Positions 1 to 6,679 of a stretch of DNA of 64,000 nucleotides are shown here, piece by piece. The notes below the pieces were generated by a model, which worked only from the letters and a program-made list of their open reading frames with translations, was not told the origin of the DNA and searched no databases. The stretch is from Limnochorda pilosa (GTDB lineage: Bacteria > Bacillota > Limnochordia > Limnochordales > Limnochordaceae): contig NZ_AP014924.1 in NCBI RefSeq assembly GCF_001544015.1, positions 1,736,001 to 1,800,000 on the forward strand. The letters run 5' to 3'. Made by a program: the position numbers and the translations under genes. Numbering within the stretch: the stretch's first letter is position 1; every line of letters starts with the position of its first letter.

Positions 1-1
1 G

Positions 2-595
2 GTCTCGGCGCTGGGGGTTTCCATCTTCCTCCAGAACAGCGCCATGCTCCTGTGGGGGCCCCGCTACCGGGCGTATCCCGGCTGGGCCGTGCCCGACGTG
101 CGCTGGTCCGTGGCGGGGGTGCACGTGGGGCTCATGCAGGTGCTCATCCTGGCCGTGGCGCTGGTGCTGATGCTGGGGCTCTACTACGTGATCCAGCGAA
201 CCTTCCTGGGGGCGGCTATTCGGGCCACCGCCATCGACCACGACACCGCCCGGCTCATGGGGATCAACGTGGACCGGATCATCCAGCTCATCTTCGTGAT
301 CGGGCCTGCCCTGGGGGCGGCAGCGGGGGTGCTCCTGGGCCTCTACTACCGGCAGATCCACTTCACCATGGGCTGGTCGTACGGCCTCAAGGCCTTCACT
401 GCGGCGATCATGGGGGGCATCGGCAACATCCCCGGCGCCATGGTGGGCGGCCTCCTGCTGGGCACCCTGGAGATGCTGGGGGCCGGGTATCTCTCGGCCG
501 CATGGAAGGACGCGTTCGTCTTCGCCATCCTCATCCTCCTCCTGATCGTCCGGCCCACGGGGCTCCTGGGCGAGCGGGTCGCGGAGAAGGTGTAG
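2..595 (+). CDS. livH: Branched-chain amino acid ABC transporter permease LivH (5' end outside window)
   Basis: Integral membrane permease of a LIV-type (branched-chain amino acid, amide or urea class) ABC importer. The reading frame is open from the first bases of the window, so only about the last 197 residues are seen. They hold several hydrophobic segments and the family-typical GGIGNIPGAMVGG stretch near the C-terminus. The stop lies 2 nt before the livM start, and livG and livF follow, so the four genes form one transport operon. The periplasmic binding protein is not in the window. Substrate cannot be assigned from the sequence; related systems carry leucine/isoleucine/valine, short amides or urea. 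Confidence 0.93.
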   Translation, partial: VSALGVSIFLQNSAMLLWGPRYRAYPGWAVPDVRWSVAGVHVGLMQVLILAVALVLMLGLYYVIQRTFLGAAIRATAIDHDTARLMGINVDRIIQLIFVIGPALGAAAGVLLGLYYRQIHFTMGWSYGLKAFTAAIMGGIGNIPGAMVGGLLLGTLEMLGAGYLSAAWKDAFVFAILILLLIVRPTGLLGERVAEKV

Positions 596-597
596 CC

Positions 598-1629
598 ATG
601 GCTAGGACCGCGCCGCGGGAGCGGCTGGCGCAGGAGGAGACCGTGGGGGTCCGGCCGCCCCGGCCGTCCACCGCCCGGGCGCGGGGGCTGATCGGTCCCG
701 CGCTCACGCTGGGGGCGGTGGTGCTGGGGGTGGCCGCCCCCTGGCTCGTCAGCGACTACTGGGTGGACGTGGCCGTCTTCTGGGGCATCTATGCGCTCCT
801 GGGGCTCAGCCTGAACCTGATCGTGGGTGAGGTGGGCCTCTTCAACATGGGCCACACCGCCTTCTTCGCCATCGGGGCCTACGCCACGGTGATCCTCAAC
901 CAGGCCTGGGGGCTCTCCCTCTGGCTCCTGATCCCGGTGGCGGGCTTCCTGGCCGCGGCGGCGGGCTACGGCCTGAGCCGGCCCATCATCCACCTGCGGG
1001 GCGACTACCTCCTCATTGCCACCATCGGCCTGAACGAGATCCTGCGGGTCGCTCTCCTCAACAACCCCCGGGGGCTCACGGGCGGGCCCAACGGGGTGAT
1101 CCTGCTCGATCAGTTCCGCCTCTTCGGGTACGGGCTGGATCGGCCCGAGCGCTTCTACTACCTGGTGTGGGGCGCGGTGGGGCTGGTGGTGTGGGGGCTG
1201 CTGCGCCTGCAGCGGTCGCGCATCGGGCGGGCGTGGAACTGCGTGCGGGAGGACGAGGTGGCCGCGGAGGCGATGGGCATCGACGTGCGCCAGGCCAAGC
1301 TCCTGGCCTTCGTGCTGGGCGCGGGGCTCGCGGGCGCGGCGGGGACCCTCTTTGCGGCCAAGATGGTGGTGGTCTCCCCCGACAGCTTCACCTTCATGGA
1401 GGCCGTGATCCTCTTCGCCATCGTGATCCTGGGCGGGATGGGGTCCATTCCGGGCGTGCTGGTGGGCTCGGCGGCCATGATGGTCCTGCCAGAGCTCCTC
1501 AGGAATTTCGCCCAGTACCGGATGCTCTTCTTCGGCGCCGCCATGGTGGTCATGATGATCTTCCGGCCCCAGGGCCTCTGGCCCAGCCGGCGCTGGAAGG
1601 CGCAGCTTGCGGGGGAGCGGGAGCCATGA
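598..1629 (+). CDS. livM: Branched-chain amino acid ABC transporter permease LivM
   Basis: Second membrane permease of the LIV importer, 343 residues, the usual family length. The ATG is 2 nt after the livH stop. The first 30 residues are hydrophilic and charged, and the transmembrane region begins near residue 33. The internal segment around residues 205-235 contains the cytoplasmic coupling loop (GRAWNCVREDEVAAEAMG) that contacts the ATPases. Near the C-terminus GGMGSIPGVLVG matches the LivM signature. The stop overlaps the livG start (ATGA). Together with LivH it should form the heteromeric transmembrane channel. Confidence 0.95.
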   Translation: MARTAPRERLAQEETVGVRPPRPSTARARGLIGPALTLGAVVLGVAAPWLVSDYWVDVAVFWGIYALLGLSLNLIVGEVGLFNMGHTAFFAIGAYATVILNQAWGLSLWLLIPVAGFLAAAAGYGLSRPIIHLRGDYLLIATIGLNEILRVALLNNPRGLTGGPNGVILLDQFRLFGYGLDRPERFYYLVWGAVGLVVWGLLRLQRSRIGRAWNCVREDEVAAEAMGIDVRQAKLLAFVLGAGLAGAAGTLFAAKMVVVSPDSFTFMEAVILFAIVILGGMGSIPGVLVGSAAMMVLPELLRNFAQYRMLFFGAAMVVMMIFRPQGLWPSRRWKAQLAGEREP

Positions 1630-2405
1630 GCGCGCTCCTGTCCGTCGAAGGACTGGCCAAGCGGTTCGGGGGCCTGCAGGCCGTGAGCGACTTCCACCTG
1701 AACGTGCCCGAAGGGACCGTGTCGAGCCTCATCGGCCCCAACGGGGCGGGGAAGACCACGGTCTTCAACCTGATCACGGGCATCCACCGGCCCGATGCGG
1801 GGTCGATCCGCTTCCTCGGCCGGGAGCTGGCCCGGCTGTTGCCCCACCAGGTGGCCGAGCTGGGCATCGCCCGCACCTTCCAGACGGTCCGCCTCTTCCC
1901 GAACCTCACCTGCTTCGAGAACGTCCTGGCCGGCCAGCACTGCCGGAGCCGGGCCGGGGTGTGGGCCTCGCTGGTGCGCACGCCCGCGCAGCGGCGGGAG
2001 GAGGCGCGGGTCCAGGCGACGGCCCGGCGGTGCCTGGAGCAGGTGGGCCTCTGGAGGCAGCGGGACGAGCTCGCAACGAGCCTGGCCTACGGCGACCGGA
2101 AGCGGTTGGAGATCGCCCGGGCGCTGGCGACGGAGCCGGTGCTCCTGATCCTGGACGAGCCGGCCGGCGGCCTCAACGATAGGGAGAGCGAGGCGCTGAT
2201 GGAGCTGATCCTGCAGGTGCGGGCGTCGGGCGTCACGGTCCTCCTCATCGAGCACGACATGCACGTGGTGATGGGCATCTCCGATCAGGTCACGGTCATG
2301 GAGAACGGCCGGGTGATCGCGACGGGCAGCCCTGAGGCGGTGCGGAACGCCCCGGAGGTGGTCGAGGCGTACCTGGGCCACGACGACGTGGAGGAGGACC
2401 TGTGA
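1626..2405 (+). CDS. livG: Branched-chain amino acid ABC transporter ATP-binding protein LivG
   Basis: Cytoplasmic ATPase subunit, 259 residues. Walker A GPNGAGKTT lies at about residues 37-45, followed by the LivG-type segment TFQTVRLFPNLT. The signature region is LAYGDRKRLEIARAL, the variant LivG proteins use instead of LSGGQ. Walker B is LLILDEP and the switch histidine is in LLIEHDM. The ATG overlaps the livM stop by 4 nt, which implies translational coupling. It should pair with LivF to energise transport through LivH and LivM. Confidence 0.96.
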   Translation: MSALLSVEGLAKRFGGLQAVSDFHLNVPEGTVSSLIGPNGAGKTTVFNLITGIHRPDAGSIRFLGRELARLLPHQVAELGIARTFQTVRLFPNLTCFENVLAGQHCRSRAGVWASLVRTPAQRREEARVQATARRCLEQVGLWRQRDELATSLAYGDRKRLEIARALATEPVLLILDEPAGGLNDRESEALMELILQVRASGVTVLLIEHDMHVVMGISDQVTVMENGRVIATGSPEAVRNAPEVVEAYLGHDDVEEDL

Positions 2406-3124
2406 TGACGCTCCTGGAGGTGGAGGGCCTACGGGTGACCTACGGGGGCGTGGAGGCGGTGCGGGACCTGAGCCTCTCGGTGGAGACGGGGGAGGTGGTG
2501 GCCCTCCTGGGCGCGAACGGGGCCGGGAAGAGTACCACGCTGCGGGCGCTCTCGGGGCTGGTGCGCCCGGCGGCGGGCCGCATCCGCCTGGAGGGGCGGG
2601 ACCTGGCCCGGGTGCCCGCCCACGAGATCGTGGAGCTGGGAGTGGCCCACGTCCCCGAGGGACGGAGGGTCTTCGGCACCCTCTCCGTGGAGGAGAACCT
2701 GAACCTGGGGGCGTACACCCGGCGCCGGCTGCGGGGCGCGGTGGAGGAGGCCCGCGCGCGGGTGTACCGGCTCTTCCCCCGGCTGGAGGAGCGGCGGCAC
2801 CAGCTGGCCGGGACCCTCTCGGGCGGGGAGCAGCAGATGCTGGCCATCGGCCGGGGGCTCATGGCCCGTCCGCGCCTCCTGCTGCTGGACGAGCCCTCGC
2901 TGGGCCTGGCGCCCAAGCTGGTGCGGGAGATCTTCCGCACGGTGCGCGAGATCAACCGCCAGGGGGTCACGGTGCTCTTGGTGGAGCAAAACGCCCGGAT
3001 GGCCCTCCGCCTGGCCCACCGGGGCTACGTCCTCGAAACGGGCCGCCTGGCCCTGGGCGGGCCCGCAGCGGAGCTGCGGCAGGACCCCCGCATGCGCGAG
3101 GCGTACCTGGGCGGGAGGGCGTAG
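2405..3124 (+). CDS. livF: Branched-chain amino acid ABC transporter ATP-binding protein LivF
   Basis: Second ATPase of the importer, 239 residues. Walker A GANGAGKST is near residues 36-44, the signature LSGGEQQ near 136-142, Walker B LLLLDEPSLGL follows, and VLLVEQN holds the switch region typical of LivF. A GTG three bases upstream (2402) could also be used and would overlap livG by 4 nt; I chose the ATG that shares one base with the livG stop. This is the last gene of the operon: a terminator-like hairpin follows about 90 nt downstream. Confidence 0.95.
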   Translation: MTLLEVEGLRVTYGGVEAVRDLSLSVETGEVVALLGANGAGKSTTLRALSGLVRPAAGRIRLEGRDLARVPAHEIVELGVAHVPEGRRVFGTLSVEENLNLGAYTRRRLRGAVEEARARVYRLFPRLEERRHQLAGTLSGGEQQMLAIGRGLMARPRLLLLDEPSLGLAPKLVREIFRTVREINRQGVTVLLVEQNARMALRLAHRGYVLETGRLALGGPAAELRQDPRMREAYLGGRA

Positions 3125-3212
3125 CCGGCCGGGGTCGTGCGCTCCCGGACACGGGGATCGCTCCTCCCCCTGCAGGAGCGGCGGCGGTCGCGGCGAAGCT
3201 CTCGTCCTGTGT

Positions 3213-3244
3213 ACCCTCTTGCCCGCGGGGGCAAGGGGGTTTTC
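3213..3244 (+). terminator. Rho-independent terminator after the liv operon
   Basis: Arms 3213-3224 and 3229-3240 pair over 12 bp (one G-T wobble) around a 4-nt GCGG loop. The 3' arm runs into a short T stretch (3240-3243). It fits termination of livHMGF. Its 3' arm also contains the only convincing Shine-Dalgarno sequence for yifB, so it could attenuate yifB as well. Confidence 0.7.
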
Positions 3245-3248
3245 TGCC

Positions 3249-4736
3249 TTGCTGGCAAGGCTTTGGAGTGCGACACTCATCGGGGTGGAGGGCAGGCCGG
3301 TGCAGGTGGAGGTGGACCTGCAGAACGGCCTCCCGGCCTTCGAGGTGGTGGGCCTGCCGGGGACGGCGGTGCTGGAGAGCCGCGACCGGGTGCGCTCCGC
3401 CCTGCGGAACAGCGGGTTCGAGATGCCCCTGGGGCGGTTGACGGTCAACCTGGCCCCGGCCGACCTGCGCAAGGAGGGCCCCGCCTTCGACCTCCCCATG
3501 GCGGTGGGCATCCTGGTCGCCACGGCGCGGGTCCCGCCCGGACGGGCGGCCGCGCACGCCTTCCTGGGCGAGCTGGGGCTGGACGGGTCCCTGCGGCCCG
3601 TGGCCGGGGTGCTGGCCGCGGCCGAGGCGGTTCGGGAGCACGTGGAGTCGCTGGCCGTTCCCGCGGGCAACGGGTCGGAGGGTGCCCTGTCGGGGTTGCC
3701 GGCCCTGGAGTTCACGCACCTGGCCGAGGTGGTCGCCTACCTGAGGGGAGACCGGACGCCCCGGCCTTCGGTGCCTCTCCCACCGGACGACCGCGAAGCC
3801 GCTCCGGCCCCGGGGCTGGAGGCGGTGGCCGGTCAGGCCCAGGCCAAGCGGGCGCTGGAGGTGGCCGCGGCCGGGGGGCACCCTCTGGTGATGGTGGGCC
3901 CGCCGGGGGTGGGAAAGACGCTCCTCGCCGAGCGCCTGGGCGGGCTCCTGCCGCCGCTCTCGGAAGCCGAGGCGTACGAGGTCACCAAGATCCACAGCAT
4001 CGCCGGCCTCCTCCCGCCCGGGGCGGGGCTGATGCGGCGGCCGCCCGTGCGGCGCGTCCATCCTTCGGCCGGCGGCGCCGCGCTGGTGGGGGGCGGGGTG
4101 CCCCCCAGGCCGGGGGAGGTGAGCCTGGCCCACCGGGGCGTCCTCTTCCTGGACGAGATGCCCGAGTTCTCGCCCCAGGTGCTGGACGCCCTGCGCCAGC
4201 CGCTGGAATCGGGCTGGATCGAGCTCAGCCGGGGCCGGTACCACGTGCGCTTCCCCGCCCGGTTCCTGCTGGTGGGGGCCGGGAACCCCTGCCCCTGCGG
4301 CCAGTGGGGCTTCGGAGCCTGCCGCTGTTCGGACGGAATCCTGGCCCGGTACCGGCGGCGCCTTTCGGGACCCCTGCAGGATCGGGTGGACCTCTGGGTC
4401 TCGGTGGAACCTCCCCGGGGCGACGACCTCTTCCAGGCGCCCCGGGACGAGACGGTCCGGGCCGTGGAGCGGGTGCGGCAGGCGCGCCGCCGGCAGGCCG
4501 AACGGTACGGGCGTGGGATCCTGAACGCGGCGGCCGAGGGCGGAGCCCGGTCGTTCGCCCCGGACCCACGCGTCCGGCGCCTGGTGGAACAGGCCCTGGA
4601 CGGACGGCTCATCTCCGCCCGGGGAGCGGTCCGTCTCCTGCGGGTGGCCCGGACCCTGGCCGACCTGGACGGAAGCGAGCAGGTGCGGGAGGAGCACGCG
4701 GCCGAGGCGCTCCAGTACCGGCGCCCGCCCTGGTAG
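3249..4736 (+). CDS. yifB: YifB/ComM-family Mg-chelatase-like AAA+ ATPase
   Basis: 495 residues. The N-terminal half (about 1-170) is the ribosomal-protein-S5-fold/Lon-protease-like ChlI domain with GLPAFEVVGLP. A linker follows, then an AAA+ Mg-chelatase core with Walker A GPPGVGKT at 217-224, sensor-type LFLDEMPEF and NPCPCG, and a C-terminal helical domain. ComM homologues are hexameric helicases that drive branch migration during natural transformation. The TTG at 3249 was chosen because the family starts at MLARxxSA. The upstream TTG at 3219 would add ten non-conserved residues inside the terminator. The usual PHHT motif before ALVGGG is degenerate here (VHPSAG). dprA, another transformation gene, lies 0.7 kb downstream. 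Confidence 0.9.
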   Translation: MLARLWSATLIGVEGRPVQVEVDLQNGLPAFEVVGLPGTAVLESRDRVRSALRNSGFEMPLGRLTVNLAPADLRKEGPAFDLPMAVGILVATARVPPGRAAAHAFLGELGLDGSLRPVAGVLAAAEAVREHVESLAVPAGNGSEGALSGLPALEFTHLAEVVAYLRGDRTPRPSVPLPPDDREAAPAPGLEAVAGQAQAKRALEVAAAGGHPLVMVGPPGVGKTLLAERLGGLLPPLSEAEAYEVTKIHSIAGLLPPGAGLMRRPPVRRVHPSAGGAALVGGGVPPRPGEVSLAHRGVLFLDEMPEFSPQVLDALRQPLESGWIELSRGRYHVRFPARFLLVGAGNPCPCGQWGFGACRCSDGILARYRRRLSGPLQDRVDLWVSVEPPRGDDLFQAPRDETVRAVERVRQARRRQAERYGRGILNAAAEGGARSFAPDPRVRRLVEQALDGRLISARGAVRLLRVARTLADLDGSEQVREEHAAEALQYRRPPW

Positions 4737-4750
4737 GGCGTTGCTCGGGA

Positions 4751-4779
4751 CGAACGACCCGTTGGAATGAGGTCGTTCG
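4751..4779. repeat. 9-bp inverted repeat downstream of yifB
   Basis: CGAACGACC (4751-4759) and GGTCGTTCG (4771-4779) are perfect inverted copies around an 11-nt spacer, 14 nt after the yifB stop. There is no T-run, so it is either a weak terminator or an operator-like element in front of the two small genes that follow. Confidence 0.5.
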
Positions 4780-4848
4780 GGCCACGCCCATCGGCCGATA
4801 CCCTTCGGGCCACGGCTGGACTAAAGTGGAACCAGGAGGTGGTCTCCC

Positions 4849-5085
4849 GTGCTGAACCTGGCGCAGGTGGAACGGATCCTGCAGGAGGAGCTGGGTGACC
4901 GGGTGGCCCAGGAGCTCTTCGACCGGGTGATCGACCGCCTGGCCGAGGCGGACGGTCGCTGGCAGGAGCTGGAGGACGAGAGCCAGTTCGGGTACAACTT
5001 CTCCATCCAGTGCCCGGACATCTGCCTCATCGGGGCGCTTGCCCGGGAGGGGGGCCGGCTCAGGGTCTTCCGGGAGGTCGGCTGA
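4849..5085 (+). CDS. Small protein of unknown function (78 aa)
   Basis: I do not recognise the family. The GTG start has a clear AGGAGGT Shine-Dalgarno (4834-4840) 8 nt upstream. The first 45 residues are amphipathic and acidic, predicted helical (LAQVERILQEELGDRV, then DRVIDRLAEAD). The second half contains SIQCPDICLIGAL with two cysteines three residues apart. There is no signal peptide or membrane segment. It lies between yifB and dprA with a small zinc-ribbon protein, so a role linked to DNA uptake or recombination is possible but only inferred. Confidence 0.72.
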   Translation: MLNLAQVERILQEELGDRVAQELFDRVIDRLAEADGRWQELEDESQFGYNFSIQCPDICLIGALAREGGRLRVFREVG

Positions 5086-5179
5086 GGCTCCAGGTCGCGT
5101 GCCGGATAAAGCCCACCGGGGCTCGCCATGCTACAGGGGACCGGAGGGGAACCCGACGCGACGAAGGAAGGCGAGCCCG

Positions 5180-5425
5180 TTGGAGCCCGAACCAGGCACG
5201 ACCCGGATCTACCGTTGCCCGGTCTGCCAGGTGGACACGCCGCACGCGGTCCGGGCGAAGAGGGCTGGCCGGATCGCCCTGAAGTGCAGCAACTGCGACA
5301 ACGGCAGCCTGGTGGACCAGGGCGAGCTCCAGCTCTACCAGCACCGGTGGGAGGATGAGCTGCGGCAGATCCTGGACAACCTGGGCGCGCACGGGGAAGG
5401 AAGGGGCGGGGACGAGGGCGAATAG
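5180..5425 (+). CDS. Small zinc-ribbon-like protein (81 aa)
   Basis: Family not recognised. The sequence shows CPVC followed about 20 residues later by CSNC: two CxxC knuckles that would bind one Zn2+ as a ribbon. A charged helical C-terminus follows (QHRWEDELRQILDNL). The TTG start at 5180 is supported by AAGGAAGG (5164-5171) with 8-nt spacing; no ATG or GTG in frame fits better. dprA begins 48 nt downstream, so co-expression is likely. Function unknown; nucleic-acid or protein binding is plausible from the ribbon alone. Confidence 0.68.
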   Translation: MEPEPGTTRIYRCPVCQVDTPHAVRAKRAGRIALKCSNCDNGSLVDQGELQLYQHRWEDELRQILDNLGAHGEGRGGDEGE

Positions 5426-5472
5426 TCCCGCCGGCCCGGTTCGCCCGCAGGGGGGTGGGAGGGAGTCTTCCC

Positions 5473-6600
5473 ATGTCCTCCGCCGACGCGGCCCGGGAGC
5501 GGCTGGACCTCGTCCGCCTGTACGCCGCGCTGCCGCCGCACCTTGCGTACAAGATCTTCAAGCACTACGCCTCCGCCTCGCGCGCCTGGGAGGCGTTCGA
5601 GGCGGGGTGGAGGGCCCTGGGCGTGGACGACGCCCAGGTGGCCCAGGCCCGTGCCTTCGACCCCGGCTGGGCCCATCGCGAGATCCTCCGCCTGGGCCGC
5701 ACCGGGGTGCAGGTCGTCACCCCGCTTCTTCCGGGATACCCGCCAAGCCTGTCCAACGTGAAGGATGCGCCGCCGCTCCTCTTCATGCGGGGCTCCTGGC
5801 AGCCGATGGACGAAGGGGCGGTGAGCATCGTCGGCACCCGCCGGTGCACGCCCTACGGGGAGTCGGTGGCCGCGGAGCTGGGGGCGGCGCTGGCCCGGGC
5901 CGGCGTCACCGTGGTCAGCGGGTTGGCCCGGGGCGTCGACGCTGCCGCCCACCGGGCCGCGCTGGAGGCGGGCGGGCGCACCGTGGCCGTGATGGCCACC
6001 GGCCCCGACCGGATCTACCCGCCCGAGCACCGGAAGCTGGCCCGAGCCATCGAGGCCCAGGGCGCCCTCATCACCGAGTTCCCGCCGGGCACCCACCCCG
6101 AGCCCTACTACTTCCCCCACCGGAACCGCATCATTGCGGCCCTGAGCTGGGCCACGGTGGTGGTGGAGGCGGGGGAGCGGAGCGGGGCGCTGATCACCGC
6201 CGACCTGGCCCTCACCATGGGCCGGACGGTCTTCGCGGTGCCCGGCCCCATCCACCGGCCGCAAAGCCGCGGGTGTCACCGCCTGATCCGGGAAGGGGCG
6301 ACGCTGCTGGGCTCGGCGGCCGACCTGATCGAGGAGGTGCGCGCCCGGCAGGCGACCGGGGCCCTCCCGCAGGGGACGCTGCCCGGGATCGCCTCCGAGC
6401 CGCCTGAGGGGGCAGGGCCGCCATCCAGCGATCCCCAGCGCTGGCTCTACGACCGGCTGGACCGGGAGCCGCGCACCCTGGAGGAGCTGGTGCGACGCTG
6501 CGGGTCCGACGTGGGGTCGGTCCAGGCGGGGCTCAGCCTTCTGGAACTCCGGGGCTGGGCGGTACGGGTGGGGGGGCGCTACTGGCGGAGGCGCTGGTGA
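5473..6600 (+). CDS. dprA: DNA processing protein DprA/Smf
   Basis: 375 residues. DprA binds incoming single-stranded DNA and loads RecA during transformation. An N-terminal SAM-like region (1-75) is followed by the Rossmann-like core: VGTRRCTPYG at 120-129, SGLARGVDAAAH near 153, FPHRNRIIAAL and ERSGALITADLAL. A C-terminal winged-helix (DML1-like) region spans about 320-375. The ATG has GGGAGGGAG upstream. The position directly before topA is the same as in Bacillus, but rnhB and sucCD, which often neighbour it there, are absent. Confidence 0.95.
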   Translation: MSSADAARERLDLVRLYAALPPHLAYKIFKHYASASRAWEAFEAGWRALGVDDAQVAQARAFDPGWAHREILRLGRTGVQVVTPLLPGYPPSLSNVKDAPPLLFMRGSWQPMDEGAVSIVGTRRCTPYGESVAAELGAALARAGVTVVSGLARGVDAAAHRAALEAGGRTVAVMATGPDRIYPPEHRKLARAIEAQGALITEFPPGTHPEPYYFPHRNRIIAALSWATVVVEAGERSGALITADLALTMGRTVFAVPGPIHRPQSRGCHRLIREGATLLGSAADLIEEVRARQATGALPQGTLPGIASEPPEGAGPPSSDPQRWLYDRLDREPRTLEELVRRCGSDVGSVQAGLSLLELRGWAVRVGGRYWRRRW

Positions 6601-6621
6601 TGCGCCTTGCGGCCCCTTCGG

Positions 6622-6650
6622 TTTACAGCCCCTGGGGCCCTCAATATAAT
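6622..6650 (+). promoter_or_regulatory. Sigma-A-type promoter of topA
   Basis: TTTACA at 6622-6627 and TATAAT at 6645-6650 are separated by exactly 17 bp. The segment is AT-rich against a GC-rich background. Predicted transcription start near 6657, about 23 nt before the topA GTG. Confidence 0.85.
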
Positions 6651-6679
6651 GAAGGGCGAACCGGACGGGAGGGGAACGT

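Noticed and set aside
4792-4824. GCCGATAC and CTAAAGT resembling the two halves of a sigma-28 promoter upstream of the 78-aa gene
   Set aside because: The elements are in the wrong order and spacing (the -10-like part lies upstream of the -35-like part).
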